A stretch of DNA of 64,000 bases from Leucaena leucocephala (lineage: Eukaryota; Streptophyta; Magnoliopsida; Fabales; Fabaceae): NCBI GenBank assembly GCA_037074615.1, contig CM073536.1:5957001-6021000 (forward strand), read 5' to 3'. The number at the start of each line of letters is the position of its first letter. Position 1 is the first letter of the stretch. Made by a program: the position numbers and the translations under genes. The notes beneath the pieces are model-generated. The model was not told the origin of the DNA. It saw only the letters and a list, made by a program, of their open reading frames with translations, and searched no databases. This document shows positions 34,501-46,781 of the stretch, in pieces.

Positions 34501-35929
34501 GCACTATTCCACATATATACACATTAACATTATACAGTGCCCCAAAGTCAAATTACGCAAATACAATTTTCAGGGATATACATATAGATACGTACATATA
34601 TATATTTTTGGAAAAATCCTAAAAAATACCCATTTAATTTTAAAATTTTAAATTAAAATTTTAAAAAAATTATAAATAATTTTACAAGAGTTATAAATAA
34701 TTTATAAAATATAGTAAATAGAATTTTAAAATTAAAATGAGTATTTTTTTAAAAAAAATTATATTTTTAGTACCTGGGTGAATTTTATCTAAAATCAATT
34801 ATTGCTTGTAAAATTATGGTTTTCTTTAAAACAATTTAAAATCCCTTAAAATGTCAAAATAATTTTTAGCTAAAAATCATTCATATCAACTTAATAAAAT
34901 TTATTTTCAAAATCATAATTATAAATTAATTTTATTTAAAATTTATTCTTTTCAAGGCTAATTCAAACATGTCCTTGTACACTTCAGCATTTTTAATTTA
35001 CATGGTTGCATTGATTTTTATTAAGACAAATTATTAAATTAATAAAGATATTAAAAAAATAGGACATATGATAAATTGAGATTGGAGAACTTAACAAAAT
35101 GAGTAAAAGAAATTTGGTCTAAGTTTTCTCCAATATTAAAATATGAATGATTCGCCATTAACAATATAATTACGATTAAAAATTAGGATATAAATTAAAC
35201 TTTTATTTTATAATTCATTAAGCTTTGGGAGGAAGGATGTAAATGAGTGGGCACTGTATTCCTTTTCTTTTCTTTTCTTTTCTTTTCTTTTACCAAATAG
35301 GAAATGGCACTGTATCTTTTGATTAAAAGACCTTTAAGATATTATGCTTATTACTTTTTAACTTATACACCCGTTTTTTAGTTCAAATTTATCAAATATA
35401 AGACTTATTTTTAGTTTTTAACTCCTATTTAATTTCTAACAATCTCCATTCAGCCAAAAAAAAATTCTAAAAATACCCTTTTTTTTATGATATTAACTAG
35501 ATCATATTATCAAATATTTTAATTTTAAGGTTTGTAACTATCATTCTAGTATAAGTATTTCTTTTAAAAATTAAACTCAAAATCTAAAAAGATCTAGTTG
35601 GATCTTAAACTACTAAAAATCTTTTTTTAAATATGAGGTTTATGGTATAAAGATTCAGGCAAATGTATATATGAGTATAACAATCTTTTCCTTTAAACTA
35701 ATATTTGCATATATTGAGTTTAAGATTATAAAGATTTAATCAAGGCTTCTTTAAACAAAATCTGCTAAAAAAGATATTCAAAAGCTTGTTGAGTAGTTTA
35801 GTTATAAAAGAATACACACACATACATATATATATATTGTCATGATTGACAAGTTGGGACTTTTTTTAATTAAAGGGCAAACAGTAACAATCTAAAATTA
35901 CAAAAATTACAAGTGAGATCCTGAGACGT
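34501..35929. other. Intergenic region RRP1 to Endonuclease I-like gene
   Basis: Strongly AT-rich, no gene seen. Includes a CTTTT microsatellite at 35261-35291. Confidence 0.55.
35261..35291. repeat. CTTTT microsatellite
   Basis: About six tandem CTTTT units. Confidence 0.85.
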
Positions 35930-36454
35930 TTATTTGGTTGGGACACTAATGTTATTAGGAGTATTAGGAAGGCGTGTTGAAAGAGGGTGGTTCCATACAA
36001 GCTTGGCGTAGTCGGGGTGATCAACAAAAGGATTGCGATTATGCTGATAAAACTTGCATACTCTTTCATTTCTTAATCTCTCTTCTCTCAAAGGCGGATC
36101 AACCTCATTCCATTTTAACAATGTTGAAAGAAGCCCCATCTCTTTATTTTCTGCATACAAGTCACAAAACATAAATTTCAACCCACTACTCTATTTGTCT
36201 TTAGATCCTGCACCACTACTACTACGTATCATGATTAGCATGAGATAATAATATATAAGATGACAAATCTAATATATTAATCACCATTAAAGTAACAAGT
36301 ACCTTTATTTGGGGCATCTGAGAGGCGAAGACCTGGAATTCTTCCTCCATAACGCACTTCCATGTACATCAATACCCTTGCAATATCCCCTCTAACCTGA
36401 ATTTACTTTAACTTTTAAGACATATCTATGAAAGACATCAATATCTACATGATT

Positions 36455-36664
36455 TTGTCAATCAGAGTTGACAGAGATAGTAAGAAACGGACTTATATCC
36501 TATAAGAACGTGAATTCGATTCCTGCTATCGTTATGATAGCTCATTTAGTAGGCGATCTCGTAAATTCTCTGTAAACACTATCTAAGTCCTGGGGCTATG
36601 CCCTGACTTTGGTAGGGACCGGTGCCGAATCTACCTAAACTTTTCTTGTACTAAAAAAATATAC
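36455..36664 (+). mobile_element. SINE, family B, in an intron of the Endonuclease I-like gene
   Basis: About 210 bp with a B box GTGAATTCGATTCC, a GGGGCTATGCCCTGAC hairpin-like block and a TTTCTTGTACTAAAAAAA tail. Perfect 14-base target duplication ATATCTACATGATT at 36441-36454 and 36665-36678. It differs in sequence from family A. Confidence 0.8.
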
Positions 36665-37318
36665 ATATCTACATGATTCTTTTACTAATTCTCAGTTCTT
36701 CTCTGGGAACGAGTTGGCCATGAAAACCAGTAAAACAGAGCTTCATAGCAATCTTTGCAGCAGAGTAGCCAAGATTTTTTAACTGGACAGAGGAACTCAT
36801 TTCTATGTGAAGACATGGAATTCCCAAGCTACACCACAGAGGAACTCATTTTTTAGAATCATATATGTATGTACACACATTACCTGACTAGGCGGAGCCC
36901 ATCTTTCTTTGTCTGTTTCGGTGTCCAGAGCAGCTTCTTTATTTGCTGGCTTCAAACAATTAGAGGATTTAGCCTCGCATTCTCCATAATACTTGTTTCC
37001 CTTTGATGCATTCACAGAGTCCCGGGACCCGGGACACCATCAATAGAAATCAGAATCTTGTGTTCAAATATATTGAGCAGTGGATTCACTTACCATTTGC
37101 ATCAGCAGGACGAATGTTGTGTAGATCAGTTAAAGAAGGACCGTTTGTTAGTCCATAAGAACGAGGCCATAGATGCTCTCCTGTAAAAATGTTTATTAAA
37201 TGAGTGAATCCCAATTGTATATTACTTAGTTTTAATCACTGATATTACGTTATCATGTTAGCCTTTACTATCAAAATATTGTCATGAAAATATATAAATA
37301 AACTTATAACTAACAGGC

Positions 37319-37477
37319 CGTTACTGACCGTTATAACAATAAGGGACAGTAGGCTATAAATAAGTCCCTGATGCATATGTTGACAGATTAATGAAGTAAA
37401 GCGCATTTCCTATTTTCTTCTCTGTTTCTCTTTTCTCTCTCCCCTATCGCTCCCTCTTCCCATTATCTTTCTATATC
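37319..37477 (+). repeat. 5' LTR of gag-only element
   Basis: Shares AACAATAAGGGACAGTAGGC, TATAAATAAGT (TATA box), GTTGACAGATTAATGAAGTA and the CT-rich end with the 3' repeat; first bases read CGTTAC instead of TGTTAG. Several small indels separate the two repeats, so the insertion is not recent. Confidence 0.75.
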
Positions 37478-37486
37478 CTCGGCAAT

Positions 37487-38392
37487 ATGGCTGAAACGCA
37501 AAACCAGACTGCTCTCCGTGAGGTTGATGAACGCCTGCGACAACTGGAACAGAACCTAGATGCTCGTATGCGATTTCTTGAACAGAGCTTACAGGGGCTA
37601 TCGACCTCGATAGACATGGTGAAGAGTATGACGGCGCAACTCACTGGACTCATGCCAGACAAAGAGGAGTCTGTTAACAACGGACATGAGCATCACAGAA
37701 CAGGGCATGCGGAATACCAGAGACCAACTCGTGTTACAGAGTTTGAGTTTCCAAGATTCCAAAGAAGCAACGTTCTTGTCTGGTTGAAGAAGTGCGAAAC
37801 CTATTTCGAGCTGTTCGAGACCCCTGAAGAGATGAAGGTGACGATGGCTAGTTTTCATTTAGATGAGAAGGCGTTCCAGTGGCAGCTGGCGTTCGAACGT
37901 TCTTGGGAAGGCGAAGTATTATCTTGGAATGAGTACGCAGACGCCGTTAAAGAAAGATTCGGACCCGCCTATGAAGCTCCGATGGCGGACTTGATGAGGC
38001 TTCGACAACGGGGATCGTTGGGCGAGTTTAACGACCAGTTTAACAGAATTATCTACAAACTGCAACTTCCAGAAGAGTACATGGTGCAAGCATATATCGC
38101 GGCACTGAGTGAAGATTTCGCTGGGCCTGTACGTCTCTTTAGACCAGAGACCTTGAACGACGCACGAAGCATCGCAAGGATCACTGAGATCAATATGCAA
38201 CGAGCTGCTGAGGAGGCGACAGCTGCCAAGAATGGTGCAAACGTGTCTTCTGGTGATAGGCTTAATAAAGTGCTGTCTCCAGAAGAAGTTGATGAATACA
38301 TGGCGAAAAACTTGTGTTTTTTCTGTCACGAGAGATTTTCTAAAAGCCACACCACTATCCACAGAGTAAGAAGATGCAGTTGCAGCTTATAG
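37487..38392 (+). CDS. Gag protein of Ty3/gypsy-type retroelement
   Basis: Structural protein that packages retroelement RNA. 301 codons from the ATG at 37487, nine bases after the LTR. Residues 1-60 form a coiled coil (RLRQLEQNLDARMRFLEQSL). The retrotransposon gag domain follows, with VLVWLKKCETYFELF, KAFQWQLAFE, WNEYADAVKERFGP and FNDQFNRI. The expected C-terminal zinc knuckle is degenerate: CFFC and one histidine remain (CFFCHERFSKSH) and the following residues have lost the normal spacing, apparently by frameshift. The frame is otherwise intact, so gag might still be made; use of it by a complete partner element is inference. Confidence 0.85.
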   Translation: MAETQNQTALREVDERLRQLEQNLDARMRFLEQSLQGLSTSIDMVKSMTAQLTGLMPDKEESVNNGHEHHRTGHAEYQRPTRVTEFEFPRFQRSNVLVWLKKCETYFELFETPEEMKVTMASFHLDEKAFQWQLAFERSWEGEVLSWNEYADAVKERFGPAYEAPMADLMRLRQRGSLGEFNDQFNRIIYKLQLPEEYMVQAYIAALSEDFAGPVRLFRPETLNDARSIARITEINMQRAAEEATAAKNGANVSSGDRLNKVLSPEEVDEYMAKNLCFFCHERFSKSHTTIHRVRRCSCSL

Positions 38393-38918
38393 AACTCGAT
38401 GGTGAAGAAGGTGATGAACAATATGGGCTACTGGATTAAGCATTCGACCCGTCATTGATGAGGACATAAGAATAATTAGTTGAATGGAATGAAATTTCTC
38501 TTCTCTCTCTCTATTCTATCTTTTCCTCTCTGATTCTCCTTCTCTCTCTCATTCCCTACCTATATTCCACATCAGTGGGTTTTTCTGAAATTACAACCTT
38601 ATAGACAAATTTCAGCGGCTACCAGAAGTAATCAGAAGTTAGCTCCCAGGTATTTTGGTCCTTACAGAGTATTGTAAAACGGCAGAAAGTGTTGCCTACA
38701 AACTAGAACTACCAGCTGAATCTGGAATTCATCCTACCTTCCATGTCTCTTTGCTGAAATTGAATCATATGTCAGTGGAAGGGACTACCTGATGAGGAAG
38801 CCTAAATTTGTTTCAATTTGAATCATATAATCCTACCTTCCTTTGTTTCAATTTCAACAGCAGTTTCCTAAATTTGTTGTACCTGACCCTTGAGGGTAAG
38901 AATCTCTTTTGGGAAAAT

Positions 38919-39096
38919 TGTTAGTGACCTTTAGAACAATAAGGGACAGTAGGCTATAAATAAGTGCCTAATGCATTTGTAATTCAGCTGTTGACAGATT
39001 AATGAAGTAAAGTGCAATTCAATTCTCTCCCTCCTTCTCTGTTTATCTTTCCTCTCTCCCCTATCTCTCCCTCTCCCTGATTATCTTTCTATATCA
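38919..39096 (+). repeat. 3' LTR of gag-only element
   Basis: 178 bp from TGTTAGTGAC to TATATCA, preceded by the purine-rich TTTTGGGAAAAT. Contains the TATA-like TATAAATAAGT and the CT-rich 3' part also seen in the 5' copy. Confidence 0.75.
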
Positions 39097-40525
39097 AATA
39101 TCAACTAAGAATAAACATGTGAAATTGAGTATTAGCAGCAACAGCTGCAAAAACAACGTGATTGAGACTAGTAAGTAACTGACATCGAGACATTATAACT
39201 GCTGCAAATTGATTAGTTAACTCACTATTCCATCCCTGTGGCTTTCCGGATAAGCGTTTTGGGACAACTCAAGTATATTTCAACTCTGCAAAGCAATGAA
39301 CCATCGACTATATAAAATCAGCTGATACGATAAATATAAGATATCACAACTTGAACGGTTTAAAGAAATATCAGTTATGGCAGGTCCATACACTCATGAT
39401 GAAGCATCAGGTTCATCAACATTAGCAGCATCAAGAAACTTGAGGGCATCCCACACCTGTTCAACAAACAAGCATATCTTAGATACAGAACTTAAAAAGT
39501 AAAACCAGTTTAGTTGTACAAAGATTTTATGGAAATTAAAGCAGCATATAAAATAAAAAACAGAAATGACCTCTTTATAGGATAAGGAAAGATGTGGGGC
39601 AACAATGCTATTCAACTTTTTCTCGAGTGCTTCACCTCTCAAATGCTTCACGTGGGAATAGTAAGAGGAAGTATCCTCGCAAGCATAAGTAGAGGAAGCT
39701 GGATAGTCCTGAGCATTGGCAACAAAATTGAGAAATAGCAAGTACAAGGAAATGAAATGAGAAAGCCATCTCCATGAGACATTAAAACATGTTAACCATG
39801 GCGGTTCCCACAATCTCCTAGTGACAAAACAACCATTAGCTTCATAGCCTCTGTGCCTAGATAATCAAAGAGGGAGGGGAAAAGGCTTAGGAAGCAGAAG
39901 GTTATGATGAACTAAAATGGAAAGACTGGAAGAACGAAATACAACATAATCACAATAATATTAATATCAATGCAGGCTGCTAAAAAGAAGCTCAAATATA
40001 CAAAGGTTAAACAGAGAATATTTCTCATTAAATATATTTAACAGTCCTACATATCAATTTAGATGGCTTGAACTCAAGATTAGTACATCCAGATTCGTCT
40101 CCATCAGCAACACCCAGCAATCAACAAATTTGATGATTACCCAATTCCAAACTAGCGATGATGCTTGTACCGTATAAAATTAATCATCCCAATATATTTT
40201 CCTGACAATTTGCCAATGTTGAAGAATTCTAGATGGTTTCATCAAATACAAACACTTTCTAAACAAGGGACTAGTTGACGAACCTCTCGTATACATTAGA
40301 AATTGGAATCAGAGGCTTTCGACTGCTTGCACAAACAACCCAACTCCGACGTGGGAGATGGGAAAGTGTGGTGGGTGATAAATGTTCAAAGGTGGGCATA
40401 GAGAAGGGGGAGGGCGAATGGTGCGACGGATCTTGGCAGGCGCGCCATTCTGGTTTTGGAGTGGATAAGGCAAGGACCTGTGTTCCGAACTGAACCAACT
40501 TAACAAGCGTTGAATGGAAGGCCAT

Positions 40526-42342
40526 TGGATGATTTCTGCTGCTGCGCCAACATTGAATTTCGAACCATTATTTTTATTATCCGTATTATTCATTACTACT
40601 ACGAATGGTATAATAACGATAAGAGTTAATTAATTTTTTAGATAAATTTAAAAAATTAAATAAATAAATAAATTATAAATAAATTTAACTTCTTAAAATA
40701 AATTTATATTATATACTTTTTAATTTATTTAAATTAATCAATTAATTGATTTATTTATTTTTTAAAATTTATTTAAAAAAATCAATCTAAAAAAATCAAT
40801 TAACTCTTATAAACAGATAAATATGAGCATGTCTGGAGCCAAGGATATAGGATGGAATGAGATAGTTACCTCGTTAATAGTTAATCGGAATATTATTTGG
40901 AAATCAAAGAACTTTGTAAGTGCTTTTTAAACCTGATGCTATTTTTTAACTTTAGTGGGAGACTCAAGCTAAATTCATTTCAATTTTTTATATAAAAAAA
41001 TATCAATATCAATACAAGTATAAAATCTCTTCCTCCAAGCCGCTTGAAAGAAAAATGATTTATTAATGACTCTAGACTCATTACTATTCATAATGACTTA
41101 CAAGAAGTTTTCATAATTAAATATGCTAGTGGCTCTTTCTATCCCTTCATATGTCCCTCGCCCAAGTTTGTTCCCTCTATCACAATTGGAAGGAGGGAAA
41201 AAAAAAACTTTCGAACTCCTCAATTCCCCCATCAAACTGGCTCCTTCACTTTATTTGACATTCTGATATTGCGTTCAAATTTGAGTCGTCTTCTACCAGT
41301 TCTTAGACCTATGTCTCTCACAAATTCAAATTCCCACATGAGTTTTGTCCCTCTTCGAAAGTTTTCATAAAATCAATCAAGTTTCCTTTCTCTACTCCAT
41401 TCTTCCTTTTGTCTAGTTTGTCATTCATTGCCTCAATAACATCATTTTTACTTTCTTGAAACATGAACACCTTTGCTTTCTTTTTCTCTCATGCTAGTTT
41501 AATTTCCACTTGGATTAGTATATCATTTTCCTGTAACATCTCTTTTACAAAGAGCAAGAGTAGACATTAGTAATGGCATAATACAAAGAAAAAGGGTGGG
41601 CGCGACTAAAAGAGGGGAGTCAACCTTGAAGGGTTAACCACTCTATAAAGGGTTTCATCGAAAGGCCAACATTGATGATTCAATGGGCGAGTCAATGAAG
41701 ATTCAAATATATGGTTCATTGTTTTTCCTCTTTCTTTGTCTTGTACCTTTCTCATTCACTCATTTCACCAAGCTCATTCACTGCTCGATTTATCTACAAT
41801 GGCAAAGGAAACGGGGTATTCTAATATTCTTTGCGTTAACACCAAACTAAATTAGTTCTAAATCATGCGTATTCAAACATTAAGATATTGCACAATGAAT
41901 CATTTGAATAAATTTTAATAGGCCATTAATGATCATCTTTGATAATAGTCCAAATTAATAATCTTTACCCTTTACAGCGATAAGAACACAATCATAAATC
42001 TTTTAAAATTAAAAATTATGTAAAGCCATTCTAACACACAGAAAACCCAATATAGATAAGAAAATAGATATGTACCCCATCCATGTTCACAAAGGAACTC
42101 ATGAGAACAGCTTTTGAAATTTTACTATCAAAAAGCAACTAAATACCTCAATTTTCACCCCACAAAAAAATCACAAACGGTAACATCCTTTGGAAAAAAA
42201 AATCCCCTAGCACTTACGGTGCATGAAGAGCACAAGGTGGATGCTGTTTGCTCAATCCAAAAGGAAATAGGAAGAGATGAATTTGGTAGGCCTCCATCTA
42301 TGGGAAAAATATTGATCGATGAAGGGCTCTTTTGTTCCATAA
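40526..42342. other. Intergenic region upstream of Endonuclease I-like gene and downstream of PHAX
   Basis: No gene recognised. AT-rich, with an inverted AATTAATT/TTTAAATT-rich segment at about 40.63-40.80 kb. The end includes the likely PHAX 3' UTR. Confidence 0.5.
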
Positions 42343-45300
42343 TTAAGCTGCATTATTATCATTTGCTCTCCCTGTGAGCAGGTCATCGTCATATGAAACA
42401 GGTATCCTCAATCTATCATGGACAGGGACGCGTTTCTCTTCAGAAGCAGATTGTTCATTTTGATTTTCCACTGAGGATGCAACCAAAGTGCTGTCTGAAA
42501 CATTGTCGTCAGTCCCTTTAGAAAATGAAAATGTCACTTGTGGTGAAGAATCCTCTTTCTTTTGCACGGATGGTCGCTCTGCCATTGGCCGTCTGAATTG
42601 CTTCTGCAAGATTGCATAGATTTCATAGGCAATATGAACTACTTATCATTATTATGTAAAATTAGCATCTATGCTTAGATTAAGATAATGCATAGGCTTG
42701 GTTATTCATAATGGAAATTGTAAACTTCGAGCTAAACCACATGCATAACAAATCAAAAGCTGTATATAACATGTTAGAAGCAATCCGCAATTCCGTGCAG
42801 TCTTCATTCTCGCCTAAGAACCCAAGTAATGCATATATATATTGTGATAAGCAAGCTTCATTGCTGAGGGGTAACTCAGCTCTATTTGCCCTCATCGCAT
42901 GAGAGGATCACCACTCACATTTTCCATATCCCCTTCCTCTTTTGAAGACCACACCTATACCTATATAAACCCACCCTCCCTGCATAACTTACGAGGCGAA
43001 TCTAGAAACCAAACAGTTTGTCAGCATTAGAAAAATTACTCACACACCTCAAAGTCCTTTGCTTTTTTCATTATTTCTTTGTAGGCTTTTGGTTCTCGAG
43101 TTTTAATGATATTCCACAATATACCACCACCATTCCGGAAGCGGCTACCATCATCAGTCATCTGGCCTCCGCAAGTTTGGATAGCATCAACCTGTGGCTT
43201 GAACATGTCATCATACAAGTTTGTAGTGTATCAAATTGGACATATAAAAAAGAACCAAAACCAGCAACAGCAAAAGCTTTTGAAATGTCTTTGATGACAA
43301 TGACAATGGCGATGAGATAAGCCATCAATACGCAAGCAGAGTATGGGGCATATTGTAGAAGATTATCCAACCCTTCTTTGGTATATCAAGCTTCCAAGGG
43401 TCATATACTTTGTACAAGCAAAAAATTATAATTAAAAATTGCACAAGAAAGAAACTTAACAAATTCATACAACAGATATCTTGTCATCAGTGAAAGGACA
43501 ATAAGATAGTATTCACTGTTATCCAACTTTGGCTTCACGTCAGTGGCTGGCTGTGTTAGGTGAGCATAATCACTTAGTTTTCAGCCATTATATTCAATTC
43601 TTCAGGTGAAAACAGCTTTTACATGTGCACTGTGACCGACAAAATGAAGTAAAGAATGAATATCAACCTTCACAATTAACAAATGAAGAAGTGGTTCAGC
43701 CAGGAACCTCAGATCTCAGGCATAGATGTGGAAGGGGCAAACAAGCTTCTGGAAGAAAAAATCTGCAAGGTTAGGGACACAAAATTGTGCATCAGAAATT
43801 ATGAAAGGTTGGGTGGTTCTATAGAAGAGTGGATGAGCATCATCAGCTCTAGGCTTGTCCAAATCAGGTAGAACCTAATTTCTCACCTTTCCTTAGAAAA
43901 AGCAGGTTAACTACGTCTGCTCCCAACACAAAACATGCGCCCATTCAGAAAGAGAAAGAAGCAGAAGAAAACAAAAACTATTTCAAAAAGGAATTTTTTA
44001 TTTTAAAAAATGATATTTTAACTGAGGACTAATAGAAGATCCAGTGAGTGAAGTTGAAGAATATCCAGATAGCAGGTATAGGACTGTACAACAGAACCCC
44101 GCAACTTTTGTGGGGCCAGATCTATGGTTGTAGAAACAATACTCTAGGATGTTCAAGCGGTAGATATAAGATGAACAAGAAAATTAAAAAGATAATGCTT
44201 ATAACTGTGCAGGCTGCAGACACTAATCCATCAAAGATCAAAGTTTCGTGTGTGTGGGGGTCTTAATGGAACAAAGTCATTACAGCAAATTTATAGTAGC
44301 CAATCAACCCAAGCAACAAAAACCTCCATGAAACTATAAGGACATAAAAGGATTTATAGTTGAGAAATCGGTGATTCAGTGTAAGAAAAACAGAGAAGGA
44401 TTGGAAAATTAATACAAGACCTTTAGGTAACATCAACATTTTAGTACTTGGTTACCAAAATCAACATCAAAAGTAAAACTTCTAGTTTTAGGTAAATAAA
44501 TGGAAATTAAGAAGACTGGGAGACCCCGGGACATGATATCTTTAAGTAGACAGATATGCGTTAGAAGGAAAGCCTCTCCCAGCTTTTGGCTACGTTAAGC
44601 ACAGTGGTGCACATTATTAGAGCCTCAAAATGTCTTGTTCTGTACATGGTTCTTCAGGCTGGTTTCAACTTTCAACTTCCAAATTGGCATTATGTTTCAT
44701 AGACAACCCTACTTTGTTAGGCAAACTGATTAAGGAAATAAGCTTTCAATAATAGCAGAACAAAAAAGGTTCTAATACCTCTTTGATGAGGTCTCTTAGT
44801 GCTGAGACCCCAAGGCAACCCACTGCTGTGTACACCATGTATGACTTCTTCTCTTTCAACCGCCGACAAGTATCTAACACAAACCTGAACAGCACATAAT
44901 TTATTAGAATTCAATGATATGGAAAGGACGGCCACCAAATTATGAAAATACCTCTCCATTATAGTTGGATTAGGGGATTAATAGAAGTAAGGAGAAGAAA
45001 ATAGCAGTCACTAATGCTTCTTTTAATAACAAAATGAAAGGGAAGCAAGGAATATAAAACCATAAATACCTAATAATTCTATTAATAGAAATACTATTGA
45101 ATTACAATGGCAGCCTAGTTATTTATCCATCTATAATGGACGGTAATGACAGGGATCGGAATGTTTTATTGAAAACTTTCACTTGGCTGGGAGTTTTTTA
45201 CAAGGAGAGAGTGAGAATGAATTATTAACTAACCCTGAAAAATTCTCCCTTCTTTACACAATTCCAAGTTCCCATCTTTCATTGAAGCTATTTAGTTTAT

Positions 45301-46187
45301 TACCTTATAATTTTAAACATCCAGACAAGGAGAAGAAAAGTTAACCATTCCTCCCCCTCCCTTCTCTCCCCTTTCTTTTCCGTTAGAGTCCTTCCCTTCC
45401 CAAATCCCAAATAAATCATAAAAATGGAATAACTGCTGGGATGGAAAAGTATTTTCAAGTAAGAGTCATAAATCCTCCAAAGTCCCCTTTCTTTATTTCA
45501 AGTTTCTCCAATTTGGGGCATTTCAGAGGAGAAAGTTTCTACAAACACAAGCAAAAGGAATCCTCATTCTACCCTAACCAACCCCCCCCCCCCCCAAAAA
45601 AAACTCACTTCTCTTCTCCTCCTAACTCCCTAAAATAACCCGAGTCAAGGGGCTTACATCACTAAGTGTCGCGTGCAGGTTGAGAAGTAATTCCATACCA
45701 CTCTACTGAATGTAGTTGTTTATGTTTGCCAGAAACTGTGACTAAGAATCCAAGTAGGTGAAATTGAGTATATCAAATAATGATAATAAACAAATAACTG
45801 AGTGCAACCTTCCTGTATGAAATTATTTTTTGGCATTGAGGTATGAGCAATTACTTTATTTTCAATTAACAATGTAATTCAAGGCAAACTTTAAAGTGTT
45901 TGAGTGTGCGTATTCCTATTAAGAGGAGGGTACCTGTTTATGTCGATGGATCCTGAACCCTTCCTCTTCTTCTTATTCTTCTTATTAGCTCTACGCTTGC
46001 TATTCTTACTCTGAGATTCTTGATTTGCTATATTGACATCTCCACTACTGCGTTGCCTCACATCAGTCTTTGAATCATGGTCCAGCAGCTCTCCCTCTTC
46101 AACATCCAGCATCTCAACATCGTCATCAACATTATCAAACCTCTCCTCTTCGTCAATGACATGTAAAATGTTATCTTCACCCTCCAT
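42343..46187 (-). CDS. PHAX: PHAX homologue, snRNA export adaptor (RNA-binding)
   Basis: Phosphorylated adaptor for RNA export: binds capped U snRNA precursors with the cap-binding complex and links them to the exportin. Exons 45934-46187, 44779-44884, 43048-43191 and 42343-42603 join in phase to 254 residues. The N-terminus is acidic (EEERFDNVDDDVEMLD), followed by a lysine-rich nuclear signal (KKNKKKRKG, about 69-77). The PHAX RNA-binding domain spans about 85-170: FVLDTCRRLKEKK, then VDAIQTCGGQMTDDGSRFRN and GGILWNIIK. The C-terminal tail is polar and low complexity, ending near PVSYDDDLL. The ATG at 46187 is the only one that opens the acidic N-terminus. Plant homologues are shorter than the animal protein. 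It faces EER5 head to head across 594 bases. Confidence 0.9.
45580..45594. repeat. Homopolymer C tract in PHAX intron 1
   Basis: A run of C followed by a run of A. Other C runs occur at about 1.09 and 11.90 kb. Prone to length errors in assembly. Confidence 0.7.
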
Positions 46188-46781
46188 AACGAAAACTGCT
46201 CCATTGGAAAGAAGGGTTTATGCCAATAAATAGAGGGAACTAAACAAAACCAAAAACGATCATCTACATACAATATTTCGAGAACTACAAAGAAATAAGC
46301 TCAAAAATCAACCACGAAAGATGAGACAAATGAAATAAAGAAGAGGAACAAGAAGTTGACGTCGTCGTAGTTATAACATGTGGCTGTGCGAATTGAATAA
46401 AACGCTATGAACTTTAGCATACCAAGTTAAACGTCAAAGAAACACGCCTCCCAAGGGCCCTTAACCTCGCTGCTCAGTCACCGGCTCCCGTCTACAGATT
46501 GTTCTCTTAGCGCTGCAATGGCTTCCACTATATGACGAGTGGGTGACGAGAGACGAAGGCACAGTCACCTTTTTGGAGATTTCGGATCATATGGGCGTAG
46601 TATTTGGGCCTATATATCAAGCCCGAATTTTTGTGTCACAAGGGAGGCTCGAAACGATGTCGTTTACTAAGTCCAACGAGAATATTCAGAAATTCAGAAA
46701 ATAGTCATAATACAGTAATACACCGATCGAAGCAGGTTTGAATCGAAATTTGAAGACTGTGGAAGAAGAAAGCAAGCAGCC
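46188..46781. promoter_or_regulatory. Divergent promoter between PHAX and EER5
   Basis: 594 bases separate the two start codons, in opposite directions. A site II-type motif TGGGCC lies at 46605-46610, directly followed by TATATATC. Site II elements are bound by TCP factors and are common in plant housekeeping promoters. Shared control of the two genes is inferred from geometry. Confidence 0.6.

Larger units (their letters stand above)
37319..39096 (+). mobile_element. Gag-only, internally deleted Ty3/gypsy-type LTR element
   Basis: A 1.8-kb element between two related terminal repeats (37319-37477 and 38919-39096), orientated opposite to the host gene and lying in its intron. The interior has a 301-codon gag ORF, a few broken frames, and then a remnant of the extreme 3' end of pol: APRYFGPYRVL (the GPY/F motif of integrase), AYKLELPAES and HVSLLK, in shifted frames near 38.58-38.77 kb. 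Protease, reverse transcriptase and the integrase core are absent. A purine-rich tract precedes the 3' repeat. I could not find a convincing target duplication, nor a clear primer-binding site. Confidence 0.8.
35930..40525 (-). pseudogene. Endonuclease I-like gene (EndA/NucM family), plastid-targeted, apparently broken
   Basis: Related to bacterial extracellular Endonuclease I. Exon blocks: 40295-40525 (77-residue leader, chloroplast-type, RRSWVVCASS), 39571-39708 (SYYSHVKHLRGEALEKKLN), 39394-39456 (VWDALKFLDAAN), 39226-39285 (VVPKRLSGKPQGWNR), 37094-37180 (REHLWPRSYG, DLHNIRPADAN), 36884-37014 (GNKYYGEC, RWAPPSQ), 36303-36396 (VRGDIARVLMYMEVRYGG) and 35930-36150 (LLKWNEVDPP, QHNRNPFVDHP). 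All family motifs are there in order. Breaks: an in-frame TGA closes block 3 (39394-39396); block 4 changes frame between VEIY and VVPK; block 6 lacks an AG acceptor (it reads CTG, beside a doubled CCCGGGA). A gag-only LTR element sits in the intron between blocks 4 and 5, and a SINE in a later intron. A short product of the first three blocks (about 143 residues) is the only intact reading. Assembly error cannot be excluded for single bases. Confidence 0.8.

Noticed and set aside
37919..38362. Minus-strand ORF of 147 codons
   Set aside because: Antisense shadow of the gag ORF.
37300..39110. Target-site duplication of the gag-only element
   Set aside because: Flanks (ACAGGC on the left, AATATC on the right) do not match; an AACTAA word is shared but not at the LTR borders.
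43158..43370. Minus-strand membrane-like ORF of 70 codons
   Set aside because: Crosses the acceptor of PHAX exon 3 in another frame and lies mostly in intron 2.
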